Made by a program: the position numbers and the translations under genes | NCBI GenBank assembly: GCA_026388345.1 | Contig: JAPLJY010000109.1 | Span: 1-43,576, forward strand | Length of the DNA: 43,576 nt | From: Deltaproteobacteria bacterium | GTDB lineage: Bacteria > Desulfobacterota > Syntrophia > Syntrophales > UBA5619 | Direction: 5' to 3' | Notes under the pieces: generated by a model | Databases searched by the model: none | The model's input: only the letters and a program-made list of their open reading frames with translations | Told to the model about the DNA's origin: nothing | Shown here: positions 33,859-41,839 of the stretch, one piece after another | Position numbering within the stretch: the stretch's first letter is position 1 | How the letters are laid out: each line of letters starts with the position of its first letter

Positions 33859-34575
33859 ATGATCCGGGCGATTGTTTTTGATTTCGGTCAGACGCTGGTC
33901 GATTCGGCGGACGGTTTCCGGACGGCGGAAAAGGAGGCGCAGCGGAATACCTGTGCGGCCCTCGGATTGACGGAGGGGGTGGCGTTTCTAACGGTCTATC
34001 GGGAGATCCGCTCACGTTTCCATGCCCGCTCTGATTTTTCCCGGAAGAGGATCCTGGAGGCGGTGTGCCGCCATTACGGCCAGGAGCCCGATACCGCACT
34101 TCTAGAGCAGTGGGAAGCCGGGTACTGGGAGAGGATCAAGGCGATGACCCGTGTTTTCCCCGAGGCGGAGGCGGTCCTCACAGCCCTGCGGGGCCGGTAC
34201 CGCCTGGCGCTGATCACCAATGCCCAGGGGCAAACGGAGGAAGGGAAGCACCGTCTTGGCAACTATCCGGAGTTGAAGAGGTTCTTCGAAGTGATCCTCG
34301 TGGCCGGGGAAGGGGGCGTTCCCCCGAAACCGGATCCGCTGCCCTTTCGCCTCTGCCTCGATCAATTGGGGATCGCTCCGGACGAGGCGGTCTATGTGGG
34401 GGACGACTGGCGGATCGATGTCTGCGGCTCGGAGGCTGTGGGGATGCATCCTGTCTGGCTCCGGCACCGCTCCCTGCGGCGGAACTGGCCGCAGGTGGAG
34501 ACCGCGGCGCCCATCATCGACGGTCTGGAACGCCTGCTCGACGTCGAACGGCTGATTCAGGGAGGGGAAAAATGA
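33859..34575 (+). CDS. HAD-superfamily hydrolase with altered motif I
   Basis: A 238-aa HAD protein. Motif I is FDFGQTLVDS: the nucleophile Asp is present, but the second Asp (general acid, DxD) is Gly, as in the DFGGTL-type HADs. Motif II LITNAQG, motif III KPDPLPFRL and motif IV YVGDDWRIDVCGSEAVGM are normal. GGGGACAGGGGA precedes the ATG. The stop overlaps the next start by 4 nt (ATGA at 34572-34575), coupling it to the phosphonoacetate-hydrolase-like gene. Possibly acts on an organophosphate made nearby; otherwise function unknown. Confidence 0.85.
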   Translation: MIRAIVFDFGQTLVDSADGFRTAEKEAQRNTCAALGLTEGVAFLTVYREIRSRFHARSDFSRKRILEAVCRHYGQEPDTALLEQWEAGYWERIKAMTRVFPEAEAVLTALRGRYRLALITNAQGQTEEGKHRLGNYPELKRFFEVILVAGEGGVPPKPDPLPFRLCLDQLGIAPDEAVYVGDDWRIDVCGSEAVGMHPVWLRHRSLRRNWPQVETAAPIIDGLERLLDVERLIQGGEK

Positions 34576-35669
34576 CGGCAAAGGTAATTATCTGCCTGGA
34601 TGGCTGCGCCCCGGATTACCTGACGGGAAGCGAGACGCCGAACCTCGACGCGATCGCCCGGGAGGGATTCCATACGATCGGTGCGGCCGTCGTCCCCACC
34701 GTGACCAATGTCAACAACACCTCCATCATCACGGCAAGCCTTCCGGAGACGCACGGGATCACATCCAATTATTGCCTTGATCCCATCACCGGCGGCGGGG
34801 TCTATATGGAATCCCCGGATTATCTGTTGGCGGAGACCGCCTTCCGCCGGATCGCCCGTCAAGGCGGAAAGTCTGTCCTTCTGACGGCGAAGGACAAACT
34901 CAAGTCCCTGATTCGGGACGGTGCCGTCTTCGCCGAGTCGGCGGAGAATCCTTCATCCTGGCTGACGGACCGTGTCGGCGCGCCCCCGGGGATCTACACG
35001 ATCGAGGTGAACCACTGGCTCATCCGGGCGGGCCTGGAGATGCTGCGCACAGAAAAGCCCGACTTCCTCTACATCAGCACAACCGACTTCGTGACCCACA
35101 CCCACGCGCCCGACACCGAACCGTCCCGCCGGAACATCCTCGAGATCGACCGGCTGATCGGCGAAATCGTGAACGCCGTTCCGGATCTGGAGCTGGTCGT
35201 CACGGCCGATCACGGGATGAATGCAAAGACCCGGGGTTTGGACCCGGGGGCGATTCTCGCGGCCGCTGGGATCGACGCCCAGGCGATCCCGATCATCAAG
35301 GACCGCCATGTCGTCCACCACCGCAACCTCGGCGGCGCGGCCTATATCTATCTCCGGGATCTTTCCGCCGCCCGGGATGCCGCGGCGATCCTCCTGGCGG
35401 AAAAGGGGGTCGAGGCCGTCCTCACGGCCGCTGAGGCCGCGGGTCTCTACCACCTCCATCCCGAACGGATCGGCCACCTGTTCCTCCTCGCCGATCGGGA
35501 GACGGTTTTCGGCGATCTGCCTCAGGTGCGCGAAGAACTCCATGTCCGCTCGCACGGCTCGCTCCATGAACGGGAGATTCCCATCTATGCGCTGGGAGCG
35601 GGCCCGCTGGCGGTCCGGCCCCGGACCAACGCCCAGGTGGCCTCCTGGATTTTTGATTCATCCGGTTGA
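34572..35669 (+). CDS. phnA: Phosphonoacetate hydrolase-like alkaline-phosphatase-superfamily enzyme
   Basis: A 365-aa two-zinc hydrolase. All expected site motifs appear: IICLDGCAPDYL (metal Asp), PTVTNVNNTSIITA with the Thr nucleophile before the Asn, THGITSNY, STTDFVTHTHAP (Asp and His), VVTADHGMNAK (Asp-His) and SHGSLHEREIP (His). The TNxNN block matches phosphonoacetate hydrolase rather than other alkaline phosphatases. That enzyme turns phosphonoacetate into acetate and phosphate. Translationally coupled to a HAD gene. No PhnW, PhnX or phosphonate transporter is in the window, so the substrate could also be another phosphoester or phosphonate. Name given as best family match. Confidence 0.72.
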   Translation: MTAKVIICLDGCAPDYLTGSETPNLDAIAREGFHTIGAAVVPTVTNVNNTSIITASLPETHGITSNYCLDPITGGGVYMESPDYLLAETAFRRIARQGGKSVLLTAKDKLKSLIRDGAVFAESAENPSSWLTDRVGAPPGIYTIEVNHWLIRAGLEMLRTEKPDFLYISTTDFVTHTHAPDTEPSRRNILEIDRLIGEIVNAVPDLELVVTADHGMNAKTRGLDPGAILAAAGIDAQAIPIIKDRHVVHHRNLGGAAYIYLRDLSAARDAAAILLAEKGVEAVLTAAEAAGLYHLHPERIGHLFLLADRETVFGDLPQVREELHVRSHGSLHEREIPIYALGAGPLAVRPRTNAQVASWIFDSSG

Positions 35670-36081
35670 TGCGCACCTCTCTCGCGTTCACCTACAAAGT
35701 AATAATGCTGTTAAGTGAAATATTATGAAGATTTGCGATTGAAAACAGCGACACTTGCAAGGGAACCCGCTTGACTGAAGCGTGTTCTTGACACAACTGT
35801 AACTCCGCTGTACCTCCCTCGTGACCACCACTAAAGTACTAACCCTGGGTAAGAATAAAAAACAAATGATTATTGGTTTATGTGAAAAAAGTCATTTCTG
35901 TTAACAATATCGTTGCTTTCCGTTGGGACCTTTTGCAGCTTTCGGTGACCCTGGATTGTCCATTTTCATTCTTCGTTGTGCCCGACACGGGCATGGGGGT
36001 TAAACTGTTGAATATGCCATTAACCGTTTTTTATCCAGCGCTCATCTGGCCGCTATCCCAATCCTTTCCTCTAAATAGGGT
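35670..36081. other. 412-nt gap with no supported gene
   Basis: AT-rich stretch between the phosphatase-like gene and the end of the HD-GYP gene. One short hairpin (TGCCCG-ACA-CGGGCA, 35979-35993) without a T-run. An open stretch of 84 codons has no family look. This is where codon use changes, so it may be an island boundary. Confidence 0.5.
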
Positions 36082-38262
36082 TCAGTCAACATACTTGCTT
36101 ATATCAACTTCATCTATTTGTTCCTGAAGCAGGTATTTCTCTGCGTAACGCTTGTACACTCCAGAGGTGAGCAACAGATCAAACAGTGCTGGATCTATAT
36201 GCTTGTCCTTCTTTAAGAAGGAGAGGACATTGATAGATTCGGACAGCGTCTTGGTTTTCTTGTATGGACGATCCGACGCGGTGAGCGCCTCGAACACATC
36301 GGCGATGGCCATTATACGCATCGGTATGGTAATCTCAGCCTCACCCATCTTGCGCGGATAGCCGCTTCCTATCAGGGTTTCATGATGAGTGCCGGCATAT
36401 TCAGGGATGCGCCGCATGTTTTTCGGTAGCGGCAACTGTTCGAGCATCATCATGCTTTGCATGACGTGTTCGGTGATCTTGAAGCGTTCTTCTTCCGTCA
36501 GAGTACCTCGCCCGACGCTAAGATTATAAACCTCTCCGTGATTGTAGAGGTTCTCGGGGACCTTGATTTTGAAGCCCCATTTGGGATCAGTGCTGTGTTT
36601 GTCGGAGCGCGGAATGACGTGATGGGACTTGTCCGCGAGTAGTTTTTCGATCACAGGAAGCGTTGCCTGTTCGTCCGAGTAGCGCTTCAATTCCTCATAG
36701 GGCATCCCGATGCGGTCGTCGTAGTGGCGCAGCCAGGTTTCCTCCGCGATGCGCTTGAGTCGTTCCAACTTTTCCGGCACCATGAATTCGCCCCCGAGGT
36801 TGCACTCGGCAATAAAAGCAAAATCGTCGGCAAGTTGGGTTCTGCGTGCTTCATATCGCGCCAGAGCCTCCACTGGGTTGGTGCCAGCGGCGACCGCTTC
36901 CAACTGGCTGATGCGCGCGTCCCGTAGTAGCACCTCGAACCGCATGCGCACCTCGTGGATACGGTTGTATATGGTTTCGAGTTTGCTGGCCTTGTCCACC
37001 ACGTATTCTGGTGTGGTGACCTTGCCGCAGTCGTGCAACCAGGCGCCGATGCGAAACTCGCGCCATTCGTCGTCGGTCTTGAAACTGAATTCGGCCAGAG
37101 GTCCTTCCTTCACCGCTGAAGCCGCTTCAGCCAGCATGACAGCAAGTTCCGGTACGCGCTCGCAGTGGCCACCGGTGTAGTGGCTCTTGGCATCTATGGC
37201 CCCGGCGATCAACTTGATCATGGCGTCGAGCAACTCTTTCTGTACTTCGACGAGTTGGAAGTTGTCGAGTGCCACTGCCGCCTGGGCGGCCATGGCCGTG
37301 ACGAAGCGCAACAGTTCCGGCCGGAAGGGGATCACCGTGCCGGTTTCGGGATCGAGGGCATTTATGAATTGTATAACTCCGATGACCTCACCCTCGCGTG
37401 GTGAGAGCGGAACGGTCAGCATGGACACGGTGCGGTAGCCCGATTCGGCATCCATCTTTTTGGCACCGGAAGTGTCGAAGCGGGTTTCACTGTACACATC
37501 ATCTACAATAATGGGTTGGTTGTGTAGTGCACACCAAGTGGCCATGAAACGTTCGACAGGGGTGCCGGTCTCGTCGTAAAGAGGAAGTTCGAAGAGTGGT
37601 AATTCGACGCTATTTGTACGCTGGGCAAAGCGTAGGGTCTTGTGTTCCGTCATGATGTAGAGCGTACCGGCATCACAATTGAGCAGTGTCTTGCTGCCGA
37701 AAAGGATCTTGCGCAGGAGCGTGATGCGGTCACGTTCCTTCCCCAGTTCGAGTCCCGTTTGGATCAGGTATTCCAACTTGTCCTGGGCGGCGACGAGATC
37801 CTTGGTACGGTTCTGCACCGCTGCATCCAGAAATTGATTCTGATCCTTCAAAGAATCCTGCATCCTTTTCAACCGCAGATGGGTTTGCACCCTCGCCAGT
37901 ACTACTGGCGGACTGATCGGCTTGGTAATGTAATCAACCGCACCCAGTTCGAAACCCTTCATTTCATCCTCGACTTCAACCTTCGCGGTCAGGAAGACGA
38001 CGGGGATGTCTCTTGTTTTCGGATTTTCTTTCAGGTGACGGCAGGTCTCATATCCGTCCATGACCGGCATCATGATATCAAGGAGAATAATGTCGGGCGG
38101 TTCGTGCTCAACGGCCATGATCGCGAGCTTGCCGCTGGGGACGGGCCGCACCCGGTGGCCCTTTTCCTTAAGTATGCCGGTAAGAAGGGTCAGGTTGGCG
38201 GGCACATCATCCACCACGAGGATATTGCCTTGGATCGGATCGCTAGGGCTTACGTTATTCAT
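36082..38262 (-). CDS. REC-GAF-HD-GYP response regulator (probable c-di-GMP phosphodiesterase)
   Basis: A 726-aa output regulator. Residues ~10-130 are a receiver domain (ILVVDDVPANLTLLTGIL, phospho-Asp in DIILLDIMMPVMDGYE, conserved Thr FLTAK, Lys TKPISPP). About 170-340 form a GAF domain. From ~370 comes an HD-GYP domain: HCERVPELA, WLHDCGKVTTPEY (HD) and, much later, THHETLIGSGYP (HHExxxGxGYP). About 190 residues separate HD and GYP instead of ~60, so there is a large insert. AGGAGTGTGACCC precedes the ATG, within the end of the kinase gene 3 nt away, so the pair is coupled. Degradation of c-di-GMP is inferred from the motifs. Confidence 0.93.
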   Translation of the reverse strand: MNNVSPSDPIQGNILVVDDVPANLTLLTGILKEKGHRVRPVPSGKLAIMAVEHEPPDIILLDIMMPVMDGYETCRHLKENPKTRDIPVVFLTAKVEVEDEMKGFELGAVDYITKPISPPVVLARVQTHLRLKRMQDSLKDQNQFLDAAVQNRTKDLVAAQDKLEYLIQTGLELGKERDRITLLRKILFGSKTLLNCDAGTLYIMTEHKTLRFAQRTNSVELPLFELPLYDETGTPVERFMATWCALHNQPIIVDDVYSETRFDTSGAKKMDAESGYRTVSMLTVPLSPREGEVIGVIQFINALDPETGTVIPFRPELLRFVTAMAAQAAVALDNFQLVEVQKELLDAMIKLIAGAIDAKSHYTGGHCERVPELAVMLAEAASAVKEGPLAEFSFKTDDEWREFRIGAWLHDCGKVTTPEYVVDKASKLETIYNRIHEVRMRFEVLLRDARISQLEAVAAGTNPVEALARYEARRTQLADDFAFIAECNLGGEFMVPEKLERLKRIAEETWLRHYDDRIGMPYEELKRYSDEQATLPVIEKLLADKSHHVIPRSDKHSTDPKWGFKIKVPENLYNHGEVYNLSVGRGTLTEEERFKITEHVMQSMMMLEQLPLPKNMRRIPEYAGTHHETLIGSGYPRKMGEAEITIPMRIMAIADVFEALTASDRPYKKTKTLSESINVLSFLKKDKHIDPALFDLLLTSGVYKRYAEKYLLQEQIDEVDISKYVD

Positions 38263-38265
38263 GGG

Positions 38266-41200
38266 TCACACTCCTGAAGACAAAAGCTCGATCAATGCTT
38301 CGTATTCGTACTGGGTGGCCATTTCTTTCATCCGCTTCGCAAGCGTTGGATGGTTCGTGATCAGCTGTCCCACAAGGTCGTTCAACCGGTCGAGGTCAGC
38401 GCTCTCAACGGCATGACGCAGTTGGCCTACAAGGTCGGTGGGCAGCGCGGCAACGCTCTTGCGCATCAGAGTCTCATCGTCCACGGTTTTTGGAGCCTTT
38501 TCACCACCGTCTGCTTCTTCATAAAGGTACTCCGCTCCGGTCAGCCGGCCAATGTTTTCAAAAAGGACCGCGTCCTTGAATGGTTTCGACACGTAGCCGG
38601 CGGCTCCGGCGGCTAAGACCCGCTGTTTGTCTTCCTCGAAGGCGCTGGCCGTCACGGCAATGATCGCCGTATCCTTGATGTCGGGCGACGCCTTAATCTT
38701 GCGTGTGGCTTCGTAGCCGTCCATGACGGGCATGATCATGTCCATGAGAACCACCTGTGGCTTCCATTCATGGACCATGCGAACCGCTTCCGCCCCGTTG
38801 ACAACTTCCCGTGTCGAAAATCCTACCACCTCAAGCAACTGAGACAAAAGACGACGGTTCGTTTCCCTATCGTCGGCGATCAGAACCCGGATCTCGCTCT
38901 GGCCGGGCCTCAAACCCAGAACGCGTCTTTTTGCCTCTTTCGGTGGCGCCTCTTCCTCTTTGCCTTCTCGGACCGGAATCTCGAATCGGAATGTGGTTCC
39001 CTTTCCAATCTTGCTTGCCACCGAGATGGATCCCCCCATGATCTGGATGAATCCCTGGCTCAATGCCAAACCAAGCCCTGTCCCGCCGCTCGTGATTCCG
39101 GCCCGGGACTGCTCGAATGCCTGAAACAGGCGACCAATTTCCTCTTCGGCCATGCCGGGACCCGTATCCTCCACCTCGATTTGAAGATCCACCGTATCCG
39201 TCTTGCCAGTTTCCGCACGGAGACGTAGGGCGATGCCCCCCTCATCGGTAAATTTTACGGCATTTCCGAGGATATTGATAAGTACTTGGCGGAGTTTCCC
39301 TTCGTCCGTAATTATCCAACGAGGGACATCTCCAAATGTCTCTGACAGGAACCGCAATTTCTTGGCATCGGTCCGTACACGGAACATCATTTCGAGATCA
39401 TTGAGGAGAGAGTGCAAATCGAAGGTGCTCGGAAGAAAAGTCGCTCGTCCTGCCTCAATCTTGGACATCTCCAGGATGTCGTTGATGAGTGCCAGCAGGT
39501 GCTCACCACTGCGGTTGATGATGTCTAGGTGCTCCCGTGACTGCTCTGATAGCTTGGGGTCGCGTTGCATTAGTTGGGCAAAGCCGAGAATTGCGTTCAT
39601 GGGCGTTCGGATCTCATGAGACATGTTGGCCAGAAAGATGCTCTTGGATTGGTTGGCCGCGTCGGCCGCATCCTTGCTCGCCTGCAGAGCCGCCTCCGTC
39701 CTCTTGCGCTCCGTAATGTCCACTGCTACACACAGGATGCCCACGGGTACTCCGTTTGCATCGCGCAGAAAAGTCGTGGTATTTTCGAGAAAAACCGTGG
39801 AGCCGTTTTTGTGATATTCTTCTAGCTCAAGAATTAGAACGTAATTGGGATCGGGAACCTTTGCATTTGCCTCCAACCTCTCCTGAAATGATTTAAAGGC
39901 GATCGCCAATGATTCCGGGGTGCAAATCTGGTCCAGTGTCACCGTCATTGCCTCTTCGGGCGTATAGCCCAAGATTCGTTGAACGCTAGCGCTTACATAG
40001 GTAAACCGCAGGTTCATATCCAGAATCGAAACGACGTTCGGGATGCTGCTGACGATTTGCCGGAATTTTTCTTCGCTCGCCTGCAGAGCCGCCCCCGTCC
40101 GCTTGCGCTCCGTAATGTCTTCCACAATGACGATGTTGCGCCCGTGTGTTTCTCCTGTTTCCCGGGGATCCGATACCGTGATGTTCACCCAAATGACGCC
40201 GCCGTCCTTTGAGATGTATCTTTTCTCCAAGGTGTAATGATCAATTGTTCCGGCCAGTAACTGCGCCGCTTTCTCTTCATGCAGATGGAGATCGTCTGGA
40301 TGGGTAATCGCCTGGAAGGTGGTGTCCCGCATTTCCTCCTCGGTCCTGCCAAGGAGTTCGCACAGCCGCGGGTTGGCCGTAAGGAAGCGGCCCGTGACGT
40401 GCTCTATCTCAGCGACGCCCACCGCCGTATGCTCGAAAAAGGTGCGGTACCGTGCCTCGCTTTTGCGCACCGCATCTTCGGCCTGCTTGCGTTCGGCGAT
40501 GTTCTGGGCCACTCCGGTCATGCCGACGAACTTCCCGTCCTTAATTATCAGTGTAGAGACAAAGCTGCACCACTTGACTTGACCCTCCGTGTCGACGACC
40601 CTGAACTCCTGGATATTGGAGGGCTGGCTGGCTTCGGCTTGATGGACCATACTGTTAAACACCCGCCGGCGGTCATCGGAATGGACGAAATCCAGGTAAA
40701 GCCTGCCGATGATCTCCGCTGCAGTCTTGTATCCCAGAGCCTCGGATGTTGCGTCGTTGGCATAGGTGAGTCTTCCGTCCGCATCCACACTGACCAGTAA
40801 TGCCTGCGTGCCCTCTATGATGGTGCGCAACCGGTCTTCGCTCTCTCGGAGCGCTTCGTTCTGCTGCTTGATCTTTCTCGACTTTTCAAAGCTGTTGAAC
40901 CGAAGCCTATCCAACAGGTAAATGAAAAATGTCACAACCAAGACTGTGACCAAGAGGTCGTTTAGGCCGTAGCGAGACCGGACGGAATCAAAATGCATCC
41001 CCTTTGCAAAGCCCACGGTGAAAAAAACCAGGAGCGAAACGGCGAGGATCGACCAAGCGTCACGACGGGGGATCGGCACGAGGGCGAGCAGCGTGAGCGC
41101 CAAGAGATAGCCGCCGAGATACACGGGATCAGCTTTGACCAGCCCCGTGATCAGCCCCGTTGCAATCTCAAGATAGGCGGCAATGATGAGGAGGAAGAGC

Positions 41201-41487
41201 AGGTTGTAATGATGGAAGCGTTTGAAACCCTGTTGAACCAAGGCTGTGAGCCCAACCAAGGACAAGCCAATCCGGAGCGCGACGATGAGCGGCTCGCCCG
41301 GGTGAAGCTGGCGGTCGATGAGGATATAGGGTAGCCAAGCGAAGGTTGCGATCAGTGCAGCAACGAAGATGATCCTGCCACACTGGTCGTTGAGTTCCTC
41401 ATGAAACGTCTTCGGATATTCAACATGCCCATTCTCGGAAACGAATGGACTGCGGAGCCGCTCCCAGATGAATTGCCGGATTTTCAC
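38266..41487 (-). CDS. Membrane hybrid sensor histidine kinase (three PAS, HisKA, HATPase, REC)
   Basis: A 1073-aa sensor. Six or so membrane helices occupy residues ~40-195. Three PAS/PAC units follow (about 218-335, 345-465, 475-605; each ends near ITERK), then HisKA with phospho-His in FLANMSHEIRTPMNAILG, and an ATPase domain (N box QVLINILGNAVKF, G1 VEDTGPGM, G2 GGTGLGLALSQGF). A receiver domain sits at ~865-985 (LIADDRETNRRLL, VVLMDMIMPVMDGYEA, SKPF), and a ~90-aa helical tail follows without an evident HPt histidine. Starts at GTG (41487-41485) after GGGAGGTCATA. Immediately upstream of the HD-GYP regulator, its likely partner; a separate phosphotransfer protein may be needed. Confidence 0.93.
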   Translation of the reverse strand: MKIRQFIWERLRSPFVSENGHVEYPKTFHEELNDQCGRIIFVAALIATFAWLPYILIDRQLHPGEPLIVALRIGLSLVGLTALVQQGFKRFHHYNLLFLLIIAAYLEIATGLITGLVKADPVYLGGYLLALTLLALVPIPRRDAWSILAVSLLVFFTVGFAKGMHFDSVRSRYGLNDLLVTVLVVTFFIYLLDRLRFNSFEKSRKIKQQNEALRESEDRLRTIIEGTQALLVSVDADGRLTYANDATSEALGYKTAAEIIGRLYLDFVHSDDRRRVFNSMVHQAEASQPSNIQEFRVVDTEGQVKWCSFVSTLIIKDGKFVGMTGVAQNIAERKQAEDAVRKSEARYRTFFEHTAVGVAEIEHVTGRFLTANPRLCELLGRTEEEMRDTTFQAITHPDDLHLHEEKAAQLLAGTIDHYTLEKRYISKDGGVIWVNITVSDPRETGETHGRNIVIVEDITERKRTGAALQASEEKFRQIVSSIPNVVSILDMNLRFTYVSASVQRILGYTPEEAMTVTLDQICTPESLAIAFKSFQERLEANAKVPDPNYVLILELEEYHKNGSTVFLENTTTFLRDANGVPVGILCVAVDITERKRTEAALQASKDAADAANQSKSIFLANMSHEIRTPMNAILGFAQLMQRDPKLSEQSREHLDIINRSGEHLLALINDILEMSKIEAGRATFLPSTFDLHSLLNDLEMMFRVRTDAKKLRFLSETFGDVPRWIITDEGKLRQVLINILGNAVKFTDEGGIALRLRAETGKTDTVDLQIEVEDTGPGMAEEEIGRLFQAFEQSRAGITSGGTGLGLALSQGFIQIMGGSISVASKIGKGTTFRFEIPVREGKEEEAPPKEAKRRVLGLRPGQSEIRVLIADDRETNRRLLSQLLEVVGFSTREVVNGAEAVRMVHEWKPQVVLMDMIMPVMDGYEATRKIKASPDIKDTAIIAVTASAFEEDKQRVLAAGAAGYVSKPFKDAVLFENIGRLTGAEYLYEEADGGEKAPKTVDDETLMRKSVAALPTDLVGQLRHAVESADLDRLNDLVGQLITNHPTLAKRMKEMATQYEYEALIELLSSGV

Positions 41488-41839
41488 TATGACCTCCCTC
41501 GTGCGCTACATGTCAACTGTAAGAGATATAATAGGATTCTTTCCGGAAGTCAATCTTAAGGTTAGCAATCAGAGCCCTTCCGACTGAAATTGATTGGGTT
41601 GTGTAGAGTGGTTTTTTCCGACGCAACATGTTGAGGTTTGATTCCTTCAGTTTAGCGCTTTATTGCTGATGATGTCACATTATCTCAACCATGTATCCGT
41701 TGACAGGGCTCCTTTACAAAACAATTTGTCCATATCATTGTTATCGAGGGAATGACATCATTGATAACGATTTGAAGTCTCACATCTTCTGTGCGCTCAC
41801 CGATCTGTGAAGTACAGGAAGAAAGACATTTCAGTATGC
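41488..41839. other. 352-nt gap: kinase promoter and inverted repeat
   Basis: On the minus strand TTGACT (41553-41548), 17 nt, TATATC (41530-41525) is a fair promoter for the kinase operon. Farther out, ATTGTTATC (41737-41745) pairs with GATAACGAT (41763-41771) with one mismatch, and GATGATGTCA recurs as TGACATCAT, which may be the methyltransferase transcript end. AT-rich; no supported gene. Confidence 0.45.

Noticed and set aside
35873..36127. 84-codon plus-strand frame in the gap before the HD-GYP gene
   Set aside because: No ribosome site, no family look, and it overlaps the end of a real gene.
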